The notes under the pieces are model-generated. The model was not told the origin of the DNA. It searched no databases and saw only the letters and a program-made list of their open reading frames with translations. Position numbers and translations under genes: made by a program. From Defluviitaleaceae bacterium (GTDB taxonomy: Bacteria; Bacillota; Clostridia; Lachnospirales; WRAA01), in assembly GCA_009780445.1 (NCBI GenBank), contig WRAA01000017.1, forward strand, positions 1 through 16,608: DNA of 16,608 bases, read 5' to 3'. This document shows positions 7,140 through 14,354 of this stretch, in pieces; within the stretch, counting starts at the first letter, position 1; each line of letters opens with the position of its first letter.

Positions 7140-9332
7140 ATGGGCGCAGAGGGCAAGGAACTCATCTTGGCGGAAAAACCGTCTGTCGCGCGTGATATCG
7201 CGCGTGTGCTTGGTGTGCGCCAAAAGGGAGACGGCTTCCTCTTCGGCGAAAGCTACATCATTTCCTGGGCAATAGGCCACCTCGTGACCCTTGCCGAACC
7301 GGAGGAGTACGACCCCGCGCACAAGAGATGGCGCAAGGAATCCCTCCCCATCATCCCCGAAAAGATCAAGCTTGTGCCTATCGCAAAGACCAAGAGCCAG
7401 CTGGGCGTTATCAAGCAGCTGATGGCGCGGCAGGACGTAGGCGGCATAATCTGCGCCACGGACTCCGGGCGCGAAGGCGAGCTTATTTTCCGCTACATAT
7501 ACGATCTGCTGGGCTGCCGCAAGCCCGTAAAGCGGCTGTGGATATCCTCCATGACAGACGACGCAATCCGCGACGGTTTCCGCAACCTCAAGGACGGCAA
7601 GCACTACGACAACCTTGCGGAATCCGCCAAGTGCCGCTCCCACGCGGACTGGCTCGTGGGCATCAACGCGTCGCGGGCGTTTACGCTGAAGTATGACGTA
7701 CTGCTCTCCGTCGGGCGCGTGCAAACGCCCACACTGGCCCTGCTCGTGGCGCGCCAGCAGGAGATCGACGACTTTGTGCCGACGAACTACCACGAAGTGA
7801 CCGCAAGCTTTAACACAGACGCCGCATTGACCTACCAAGGCACCTACTTCCGCGCCGAAAAGGGCGAGGACGGCACGGCCGTAAGGCAGACAAGGCTTGA
7901 GACCGCGGAGCAGGCGCAGGAAGTTGTGGAGGCCGTAAGCGGCCGACCCGCCGCCGTGGCCGACCAGGAAACAGAGGAAAAAGTTCAGCCGCCGCCGCTG
8001 CTCTACGACCTTACAGAGCTGCAGCGCGAGGCCAACCGCCGCTTCGGCTATTCCGCGCAGAAAACGCTGGACATAACCCAGTCTCTGTACGAAAAGCGCA
8101 AGCTGATCACCTATCCGCGCACCGACAGCCGCTACCTAAGCTCCGACATGAAGGCCAAGATCCCCGACACCATCAGGAAGCTTGCGGGCGCGGAGGAATA
8201 CGCGGTCTTTGCCGCAACGATAGACACGTCCAAGCTGAACATGGGCAAGCGTATCGTAGACGACACAAAGATCAGCGACCACCACGCCATCATCCCCACG
8301 GCCTGCGCGCCGAAGCTTCAAGCCCTCGGCGCGGAGGAACGCGCTGTGTACGACCTTGTGGCGCGGCGGTTCCTGCAGGTGTTCTACCCCAACTATGTCT
8401 ACAGGGTCACGACGATAATCACCGAGGTTGCGGCGGGTGACGCGGCGCACAGCTTTGTGTCCAAGGGCAAGGTAGTCGTGCAGGAAGGTTGGACGGCCCT
8501 TAACCCCGCGCAGGAGGCAGCCGCGAAGAAAACGCGCTCCAAATCAGGCGCGAAGGACGACGACGAAGGGCAGTCCCTGCCGGGGATGCAGCGCGGCGAG
8601 GCCGTAACCTGCACACAGGCCAAGGCCGCGGCAAAGCGCACACAACCGCCCAAACCCTACACCGAGGCCACACTGCTCTCAGCCATGGAACACGCCGGGC
8701 GTTTTGTGGAGGACGAAGAACTGCGCGAAAGCCTAAAGGACTCCGGCCTGGGCACACCCGCCACACGCGCCGCCACCATCGAGCGGCTGATATCCGTGGG
8801 TTATGTGCAACGCAGCGGCAAGGCAATGGCCTGCACCGAGAAGGGGCGCAAGCTGGTAGCCGCCGTACCGCCGGAGCTGAAAACGCCGGAGACCACCGGC
8901 CGGTGGGAGAAGGGGCTGACATCCATCGCCAAGGGCACCCTTGGCAGTGAACGCTTCATGCAGAGCATCAGCCGCTATGTCTGCTATATCGTGGACTATG
9001 CCCGAAGCACCGGCAACGACATCACCTTCCCGGAGGACGCGGCGCGTAAGTCCGCCAAGGCCAAGCACATCACGGCGAAGTCGCTGGGCAAATGCCCCAA
9101 GTGCGACGGCGGCGTGCTGGAGAACTCGAAGGCCTTCGGGTGCAGTAACTGGAAAACGGGCTGCAAGTTCACCCTCTGGAAGAACTCCGCCGCAGTGCCG
9201 GGAGTGAGCCTCACGGCCAAGGCCGTGGCGCAGATCTTGGCGGAGGGAACATGCAAGGCCGCCACATCCGCCGGGGAAACGGTCTCCCTGCGCCTCCGGC
9301 CCGATTCAACCGGCATAACAATCATTGATTAA
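7140..9332 (+). CDS. topB: DNA topoisomerase III (type IA)
   Basis: A 730-residue type IA topoisomerase that relaxes and decatenates DNA by passing strands through a 5'-phosphotyrosine nick. Seen in order: the Toprim start LILAEKPSVARDIARVLG (8-25), the acidic motif DSGREGELIFR (108-118), SVGRVQTPTLALL (190-202), the catalytic Tyr325 in LITYPRTDSRYL, DHHAIIPT (380-387), and a C-terminal zinc-ribbon-like module with CPKC (652-655) and two more Cys (668 and 675). A charged linker of low complexity lies at about 459-480. ATG 7140 is 1 nt after the murA stop with no clear ribosome site, which suggests translational coupling; starting further upstream would only add out-of-family residues. Chromosomal context with murA argues against a conjugative-element TopB. 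Confidence 0.95.
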   Translation: MGAEGKELILAEKPSVARDIARVLGVRQKGDGFLFGESYIISWAIGHLVTLAEPEEYDPAHKRWRKESLPIIPEKIKLVPIAKTKSQLGVIKQLMARQDVGGIICATDSGREGELIFRYIYDLLGCRKPVKRLWISSMTDDAIRDGFRNLKDGKHYDNLAESAKCRSHADWLVGINASRAFTLKYDVLLSVGRVQTPTLALLVARQQEIDDFVPTNYHEVTASFNTDAALTYQGTYFRAEKGEDGTAVRQTRLETAEQAQEVVEAVSGRPAAVADQETEEKVQPPPLLYDLTELQREANRRFGYSAQKTLDITQSLYEKRKLITYPRTDSRYLSSDMKAKIPDTIRKLAGAEEYAVFAATIDTSKLNMGKRIVDDTKISDHHAIIPTACAPKLQALGAEERAVYDLVARRFLQVFYPNYVYRVTTIITEVAAGDAAHSFVSKGKVVVQEGWTALNPAQEAAAKKTRSKSGAKDDDEGQSLPGMQRGEAVTCTQAKAAAKRTQPPKPYTEATLLSAMEHAGRFVEDEELRESLKDSGLGTPATRAATIERLISVGYVQRSGKAMACTEKGRKLVAAVPPELKTPETTGRWEKGLTSIAKGTLGSERFMQSISRYVCYIVDYARSTGNDITFPEDAARKSAKAKHITAKSLGKCPKCDGGVLENSKAFGCSNWKTGCKFTLWKNSAAVPGVSLTAKAVAQILAEGTCKAATSAGETVSLRLRPDSTGITIID

Positions 9333-9354
9333 TCGCACACGAATGTGTTATACT
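9325..9354 (+). promoter_or_regulatory. SigA-type extended -10 promoter for fliS and following genes
   Basis: A -35 box TTGATT (9325-9330), overlapping the end of topB, and a -10 box TATACT (9349-9354) are 18 bp apart. TGT directly before the -10 makes an extended -10 element. There is no SigD-like flagellar promoter pattern here that I can see. Confidence 0.65.
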
Positions 9355-9422
9355 ATATCCAGTTTAGAGCGCGGCTGAAAACGCGCCCATACAGGTTCTA
9401 TTACGATAGAAAGAGGGAGCCT

Positions 9423-9851
9423 ATGCAGCAGACCAATCCTTACAGCAAGATGCGGGAAAACGCGATTATGACCGCTCCGAAAGAAGAACTGACCCTGATG
9501 CTCTACGACGGCGCGCTGAAATTCATAAACCAGGCTCAGATCGCGATGGAGAACAAGGACCCCGGCAAGACCCACGAATGCCTTGTGAGGGTGCAGGACA
9601 TTATCCGCGAATTTCAGATCACGCTGGACAGGAAGCACGAAGTCTCACAGCACTTCGACATCATGTACGAATACATCTTCCGCCGCCTTGTAGAGGCCAA
9701 CACCAAGAAGGACATCGAAGCCGTGAAGGAATGCAGCGAGCTGATACGCGGTATGCGCGACATCTGGAAGGAAGCGATGCAGGTGGCGCGCGGAGCGAAG
9801 GCGGCACAGCCGGGCGCACCCGCGGCCACCGGCAAGAGCTTGCAGGGCTGA
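9423..9851 (+). CDS. fliS: Flagellar export chaperone FliS
   Basis: A 142-residue protein. FliS binds the C-terminus of newly made flagellin in the cytosol, stops early polymerisation and hands it to the flagellar export apparatus. The family pattern is clear: N-terminal PYSKMRENAIMTAPKEELTL, then LMLYDGALKFINQAQ, DIIREFQITLD, YEYIFRRLVEANTKKD and MRDIWKEAM. A short Ala/Gly/Pro-rich tail follows. ATG 9423 follows AGAGGGAG (9412-9419) closely; the upstream open extension overlaps the promoter and is rejected. No other flagellar gene is in the window: neighbours are topB and nadD. Its AGGG near the 3' end (9844-9847) is placed as a ribosome site for an ATG 4 nt after its stop, the probable ancestral nadD start. 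Confidence 0.93.
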   Translation: MQQTNPYSKMRENAIMTAPKEELTLMLYDGALKFINQAQIAMENKDPGKTHECLVRVQDIIREFQITLDRKHEVSQHFDIMYEYIFRRLVEANTKKDIEAVKECSELIRGMRDIWKEAMQVARGAKAAQPGAPAATGKSLQG

Positions 9852-9855
9852 CGCT

Positions 9856-9924
9856 ATGGACAAGTGCGCGAATATAGCCATTCAGCTTGAAAACACTCCA
9901 AGCAAACGCAGGATTTTTGCGTAA
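9856..9924 (+). other. 22-codon leader ORF: displaced 5' end of nadD running into the palindromic element
   Basis: ATG 9856 lies 4 nt after the fliS stop with AGGG (9844-9847) 8 nt upstream. The first five codons (MDKCA) are outside the palindrome; the rest (starting NIAIQLENTP) is encoded by its left half, and TAA at 9922-9924 ends it. Joining MDKCA to the codons from 10042 gives MDKCARIAIMGGTFDP, a normal NadD start in the same frame. I therefore read it as the original nadD start, cut off by insertion. Whether the short peptide is still made, or couples translation to nadD, is unknown. Confidence 0.6.
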
Positions 9925-10039
9925 GTGCTAGGAATGAGGGACGACGCGTACCCGCAGGGTACGCTAGGAGTGAATGACGACGCAATTGCGCAAAAAGACA
10001 AGTTTGATCGGAGTGTTTTCAAGTTGAATGGCTATATTC
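9870..10039. repeat. Palindromic element, copy 2, inserted at the start of nadD
   Basis: Outer arms 9870-9899 and 10010-10039 are 30-bp inverted repeats with one mismatch. A concentric inner stem GCGTACCC (9946-9953) / GGGTACGC (9957-9964) has a 3-nt loop. Between them lie an internal 21-bp direct repeat (9927-9947 and 9963-9983, 3 mismatches, 36 nt apart) and an inner match TTTTTGCG / CGCAAAAA. A CGCG repeat flanks it (9867-9870 and 10040-10043). It is related, in opposite orientation, to the element at 5056-5222. The plus-strand frame of nadD is open through its right part from 9925. Mobility is inferred from the broken gene start. Confidence 0.88.
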
Positions 10040-11256
10040 CGCGGATCGCCATCATGGGCGGAACCTTCGACCCTGTACACTACGGGCATATGGTGGCCGC
10101 GGAAGCCGTGCGGCAGGAGTTCGGCGTGGACGAAGTGCGCTTCATACCCGCGCACAGCCCTCCGCACAAGGAAGCCGGCGGCCGTGCCGACCCGTGGCAC
10201 AGGTACATGATGACAGCCCTGGCCACGGCGGACAACCGAGCCTTCTTCCCTTCGATGATCGAGATCGAGCGCGGGGGCAAGTCCTATGCCGTTGACACGG
10301 TGCGCGCCCTGCGCAGGGAGCTTGGCGGCGATGCGAAGATATACTTCATAACAGGAGCGGACGCCGTGCTGGAGATTCTGACATGGAAGGAGCCGGACGC
10401 TCTTCTTTCTGTGTGCGACTTTGTTGCGGTGACACGGCCCGGCTACAAGCGCGAGACCCTGCTGGCCTTTATCGAGAAGCTGGGCAAGGATTCGGGCGGC
10501 AAGATACACTTTCTGGAGGTTCCGGCTCTGGCGATATCTTCCTCCGACATTCGGGCGCGGGTGTTCCTTGGCAAGTCCGCAAAGTACCTTATGCCCGACA
10601 GAGTGCTGGACTATATCGAGAAGCACGGCCTGTACGCCATGCCGCGTGATTCCGCCGCACGCCGCAGTGCCGAGGCGGTCTTGGAGTATCTGCGGGCGAA
10701 CATCAGCGGCGAACGCCTTGCGCACACCATGGGCGTGGCCGAACAGTCCGTGCGGCTTGCGCAGGTACACGGTGAGGATATCGAGCTTGCCTACCTTGCC
10801 GCTCTTCTGCACGACTGCGCAAAGGAGCTTCCGGGCGGGGAGATCTCCCGCTTGGCCGTACAGGGCGGGGCTGTGCTTGACGAACTCACCGCCGCGTTTC
10901 CCGTACTGCTGCACGGAGACGCGGCCGCACAGCTTGCGCCGGCCATGTTCGGCATAGACGACCCCCGCGTGCTGGCCGCCGTGCGCAGCCACACCATTGG
11001 CCGCCCCGGCATGTCCGCCCTTGAGAAGATCCTCTTTATCGCCGACACGCTGGACACCGGCCGCGACGCCGAAGCCGGCGACACACACCGGGACCGCCGC
11101 GCCAAGATCAGGGATCTGGCGTTTTCACAGCGTAATCTTGACGCCGCGGTGTACGAGACGCTGGCTCTCAAACGAGACCACACTCTGGGCAAGGGCGCGA
11201 AGATGCACCCCTTGGCCGATACCGCGCTGGAGCATTACAGACCCGTAAGCTTGTAA
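10024..11256 (+). CDS. nadD: Nicotinate-nucleotide adenylyltransferase fused to a YqeK-type HD hydrolase
   Basis: A bifunctional protein of 410 residues from TTG 10024. Residues about 6-203 are NadD, which makes nicotinate adenine dinucleotide from NaMN and ATP in NAD synthesis: GGTFDPVHYGH (12-22) and ISSSDIR (171-177) are the nucleotidyltransferase motifs. Residues about 215-405 are an HD domain like YqeK, a diadenosine tetraphosphate hydrolase, with H234, HD (263-264), H297, H323 and D341 as likely metal ligands. The start is uncertain. TTG 10024 has GGAG (10010-10013) 10 nt upstream, but the frame is open from GTG 9925 and has ATG 9934, all inside the palindromic element; the first residues (NGYIP) are element-derived. 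The ancestral start was probably ATG 9856. The gene is expected to be essential, so some start must work. A good ribosome site for the GH18 gene follows 25 nt downstream. Confidence 0.9.
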   Translation: MNGYIPRIAIMGGTFDPVHYGHMVAAEAVRQEFGVDEVRFIPAHSPPHKEAGGRADPWHRYMMTALATADNRAFFPSMIEIERGGKSYAVDTVRALRRELGGDAKIYFITGADAVLEILTWKEPDALLSVCDFVAVTRPGYKRETLLAFIEKLGKDSGGKIHFLEVPALAISSSDIRARVFLGKSAKYLMPDRVLDYIEKHGLYAMPRDSAARRSAEAVLEYLRANISGERLAHTMGVAEQSVRLAQVHGEDIELAYLAALLHDCAKELPGGEISRLAVQGGAVLDELTAAFPVLLHGDAAAQLAPAMFGIDDPRVLAAVRSHTIGRPGMSALEKILFIADTLDTGRDAEAGDTHRDRRAKIRDLAFSQRNLDAAVYETLALKRDHTLGKGAKMHPLADTALEHYRPVSL

Positions 11257-11281
11257 GAGGTCTGCTATAGCAGGAGGTAAC

Positions 11282-13009
11282 ATGTTCAACAGACGTAAGA
11301 GAAGGTTCAGGATGCTGATGGTCAAGATCGGGCTGTCTGTGGCGGCGTTGGCCGTACTTGTCGCGGGCGTGGCCTATGCCGTCAACCATATGCTAAGCTC
11401 GCGCCACGAATCGGTGTTCATATTCTACCCGGAGCTGTCTGCGTCACGCGTAAACGTGCTGCTGGACGGCAATGTCGTTCCCACATCCACACCACCGATG
11501 ATAACGCAGGACAACATACTCCTTCCCATAGACCTTATCAACGAATATCTCAGCCTCTACACCTTCTGGGACGGCGGCGACAACATAATCATCACCACCG
11601 AGACACAGGTGCGCAGATACCGGCTTCACGAGCTTGACTACACCCACAACGGCGAGCCGCGCCGGCTTGACGAACCCTTTGTGTTGCTGGGCGAAATGGC
11701 CTTTGTGCCGGCCGCCTTCGCCGAGAGCGAATACAACGTGGCCATACGCTACCACGCCGCCTACATGATCGTCACAATCGACAGCGCGGCCTACCCAAGT
11801 ACATACGCGCGTATCACGGAGGACGGCCGCCTTCGCGCAAGGCCGGACCGCCACGCGCCGTACATGGAGGCGACGTTGGAGGACGACAGCGTGCGCCTGC
11901 TGGCCGACGCGCCGGAGAACGGCTTTTGGCGGATACGCTCCGCAAACGGAATCGCCGGTTATGTGGCCGAAAACACCTTGGGCGAAACAAGCGTAACCGC
12001 GGCGGTAACGCCAACACCCGAACAACCTCTGAACCTCCGGCAGCCCTTGCAGTATCCCGTAGTAATGATGTGGGACGTGCTGTTCAACAACCGCGACTCT
12101 TGGAGCGTGGCCGACGAAGTTACGGTGTTAAGCCCGGCGTGGTTCACCTTCCGGGACGACCCTGTTATCGACGGAACAATCCTTGGCGAAGGCAACCGGG
12201 ACTACGTGGCCTATGCCCACGCAAACGGCCGTATGGTCTGGCCGAAGCTTACGGACAACTTTAACTCACAGGTGTCGCGGGCGGTGCTGGCCGATACGCA
12301 GACGCGCCAATTCGTGATCGAGCAGATTCTGGAGCTGATCGTCTACTACAATCTCGACGGCATAAATGTGGACTACGAAGCCGTCCTGCCGGACTTCGCG
12401 CCATACTTCTGGCAGTTCCTGCGCGAACTGCGCCCGCCCATGCACGAGCTTGGCGCACACCTTTCCGTAGCCCTCTTCGTGCCGCGCTACACCATGTTTA
12501 TGAACCGCACGGAGATCGCCAAGGCTGTGGACTACGTAGCCATCATGGCTTATGACGAACACTGGCACGGATCGCCCCAGCCCGGCCCCGTGGCCTCCCT
12601 GCCCTTTGTGGAAGAAGGAATCACCCGCACCATGGACGAAGTTCCGCGGGAGATGATACTCCTTGGCCTGCCGGTATACAACCGCATCTGGCGCGAAGTC
12701 ACCAACCCGGACGGATCCACGGAGCACACAATACGCAACATCGGCATGAACTACGCCCGCCGTATGTTCACCGAAGGCGGCGCGACATTCCATTGGATGG
12801 ACGACATCGGCTCCTACTACGCCGAATTCCCGGATCACACGTATCCCAACGTTATGCACCGTGTCTGGCTGGAGTGCGAACGCTCCATCTCCCGTAAGCT
12901 GGACATGGCCGCGTCCTACGGCCTGCCGGGCATCGCCATATGGCGCGGCGGCCTGGAAAACGCCGAAACATGGGATGCTATCCGCGCTTACACTCAAGCC
13001 CATAGGTAG
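11282..13009 (+). CDS. Membrane-anchored GH18 glycoside hydrolase with SH3-type domain
   Basis: A 575-residue protein. A basic N-terminus and one helix (about 12-37) make it a signal anchor with the rest outside the membrane. Residues about 50-165 resemble the copper-amine-oxidase-N/stalk type domain common in Clostridia (ILLPIDLINEYL, FVPAAF). Residues about 172-235 are a bacterial SH3-like domain (GRLRARPDRHAPYM, GFWRIRSANGIAGYV). Residues about 257-575 are a GH18 barrel with the catalytic motif DGINVDYE (359-366; Glu366 the expected acid) and a late IAIWRGG strand. GH18 proteins of this design act on GlcNAc-containing polymers, here probably peptidoglycan; some relatives are spore-cortex enzymes, but LysM domains are absent. 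AGGAGG (11272-11277) precedes ATG 11282. The exact substrate is not readable from sequence. Confidence 0.9.
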   Translation: MFNRRKRRFRMLMVKIGLSVAALAVLVAGVAYAVNHMLSSRHESVFIFYPELSASRVNVLLDGNVVPTSTPPMITQDNILLPIDLINEYLSLYTFWDGGDNIIITTETQVRRYRLHELDYTHNGEPRRLDEPFVLLGEMAFVPAAFAESEYNVAIRYHAAYMIVTIDSAAYPSTYARITEDGRLRARPDRHAPYMEATLEDDSVRLLADAPENGFWRIRSANGIAGYVAENTLGETSVTAAVTPTPEQPLNLRQPLQYPVVMMWDVLFNNRDSWSVADEVTVLSPAWFTFRDDPVIDGTILGEGNRDYVAYAHANGRMVWPKLTDNFNSQVSRAVLADTQTRQFVIEQILELIVYYNLDGINVDYEAVLPDFAPYFWQFLRELRPPMHELGAHLSVALFVPRYTMFMNRTEIAKAVDYVAIMAYDEHWHGSPQPGPVASLPFVEEGITRTMDEVPREMILLGLPVYNRIWREVTNPDGSTEHTIRNIGMNYARRMFTEGGATFHWMDDIGSYYAEFPDHTYPNVMHRVWLECERSISRKLDMAASYGLPGIAIWRGGLENAETWDAIRAYTQAHR

Positions 13010-13017
13010 GTGACTTG

Positions 13018-14268
13018 ATGAGCTTGGATAAGCTGCTCGGCGGCATACGTGGTTACGGCCACTACATCTTCATAATCACGGCCGCGCTTTCGACGTATAG
13101 CTTGATATATACCTTTTCCGAAGGGTTTGGCATCCTTGCGCACAATTGGTACAATAGCTATTCCTTGCAGGCCTATTCGTGGCTGCAAGGCCGGCTTGAC
13201 ATACCGGAGGACAGGCCGTGGCTGGAGATCGCCTTCTTTGGCGGCAGAAACTATATCAGCTTCCCGCCGTTCCCTTCGATGGTGCTGCTGCCCTTTGTGG
13301 CGGTTTTCGGCACGGAAACGCCAGATCACGCAATCGCAATGGTCTGCGCGTTGGTCTCCCTTATCTTCGCCTACAAAATAGCCTTTAAGCATCTGAATAA
13401 CAAGGACTATGCCGCGTTCTTCAGCCTGTTCCTTATCCTTGGCACAAACTACCTTCATCTGTCGCTGTGGGGGGCTGTGTGGTGGCTGGCGCAGAACATG
13501 GCCTTCATGTTCACGCTTATGGCGTTCTACCTTGCTATGTCAGACGATCGGCGGCACTCGTATATAGCACTCTTCGCCTTTTGCGCCGCCATGGGCTGCC
13601 GCCCGTTTAACGCCGTGTACCTGCCCCTGCTGCTCTACATGCTGTACAAGCGGGAGGGCCTGCGCCTCGCGCCCTATACGAAGAAGCTGCTGGTCTACGC
13701 CGTGCCGGCTATAATGCTGGGCTGTGTGTTCATGTGGCTCAACTACGCCCGATTCGGCAGCGTTTTCGAGTTCGGCCACAACTATCTGCCGGAATTCGTG
13801 TGGGACTATCACGGCCAATTCCATTTCAGCCGTATGGCGCGCAACCTCACCATGATATTCCTGGGTACGGACATCGCCTACGGCATTCGCAACGGCTTCC
13901 CGTTTTACGGGCGCACAAGCTTTGCCTTCTGGCTGGCTTCGCCCATCGTGATAAGCTACGTCGTCTACCTTTGCATCTACGCGGCGCGGAAGAAAGACGG
14001 CACGGGGGAACCCGCGATATGGATGATCCCGCTGATGGTGATGCTCCACATTCTTGCGTTCTCGCTCCACAGAACCCTGGGCGGGCGGCAGTTCGGCAGC
14101 CGTTATGCCGCGGACAGCCTGCCGGCGATCTACCTCGGGCTGGTGCTGATGCTCGCGCGGCTTCCGCTGAACAACAGGGTCTACCTGAACCTTGCCCCGC
14201 TTATTTTCGGCAAGATGATAAACTTTCACGGTACAATCATGTTCCTGACATTTTACTTCGGAGAATGA
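13018..14268 (+). CDS. Polytopic membrane protein, GT-C glycosyltransferase-like
   Basis: A 416-residue protein with about ten hydrophobic helices. The layout resembles GT-C (polyprenyl-sugar dependent) glycosyltransferases: a first helix (about 15-33), then an outside loop with NSYSLQAYSWLQGRLDI (46-62), a run of helices from 85 to 235, a soluble stretch (about 240-300), and a late GSRYAADSLPAIYLGL (360-375) like the RY-x-P segment in that group. I cannot identify the family or substrate. ATG 13018 is chosen; the preceding TTG (13015) is in frame but too close to the ribosome-site-like AGGTGA (13008-13013). It starts 8 nt after the GH18 stop, so the two are co-translated and may act on the same envelope polymer. 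The next gene has its own promoter. Confidence 0.72.
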   Translation: MSLDKLLGGIRGYGHYIFIITAALSTYSLIYTFSEGFGILAHNWYNSYSLQAYSWLQGRLDIPEDRPWLEIAFFGGRNYISFPPFPSMVLLPFVAVFGTETPDHAIAMVCALVSLIFAYKIAFKHLNNKDYAAFFSLFLILGTNYLHLSLWGAVWWLAQNMAFMFTLMAFYLAMSDDRRHSYIALFAFCAAMGCRPFNAVYLPLLLYMLYKREGLRLAPYTKKLLVYAVPAIMLGCVFMWLNYARFGSVFEFGHNYLPEFVWDYHGQFHFSRMARNLTMIFLGTDIAYGIRNGFPFYGRTSFAFWLASPIVISYVVYLCIYAARKKDGTGEPAIWMIPLMVMLHILAFSLHRTLGGRQFGSRYAADSLPAIYLGLVLMLARLPLNNRVYLNLAPLIFGKMINFHGTIMFLTFYFGE

Positions 14269-14273
14269 TATAA

Positions 14274-14302
14274 TTGACGGTTCCGGCTTTGTGTAGTATT
14301 AT
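14274..14302 (+). promoter_or_regulatory. SigA-type promoter of the HD-GYP/PAS operon
   Basis: A -35 box TTGACG (14274-14279) and a -10 box TATTAT (14297-14302) are 17 bp apart, starting 6 nt after the upstream stop codon. A leader of about 45 nt is left before ATG 14355. No terminator hairpin separates it from the preceding gene. Confidence 0.7.
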
Positions 14303-14354
14303 TGTGTAGTGTAATGGACGTATGTGACATGTTTGTTTGCAGAGGGTGACGTAG

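Noticed and set aside
9345..9422. A 26-codon upstream extension of fliS
   Set aside because: It overlaps the -10 box and the leader; ATG 9423 has a strong ribosome site and matches the usual FliS N-terminus.
9964..11088. A minus-strand open frame of 374 codons opposite nadD-yqeK, containing NIAIQLENTP
   Set aside because: It is antisense to clear NadD and HD motifs. The shared peptide arises only because the palindrome reads the same way on both strands.
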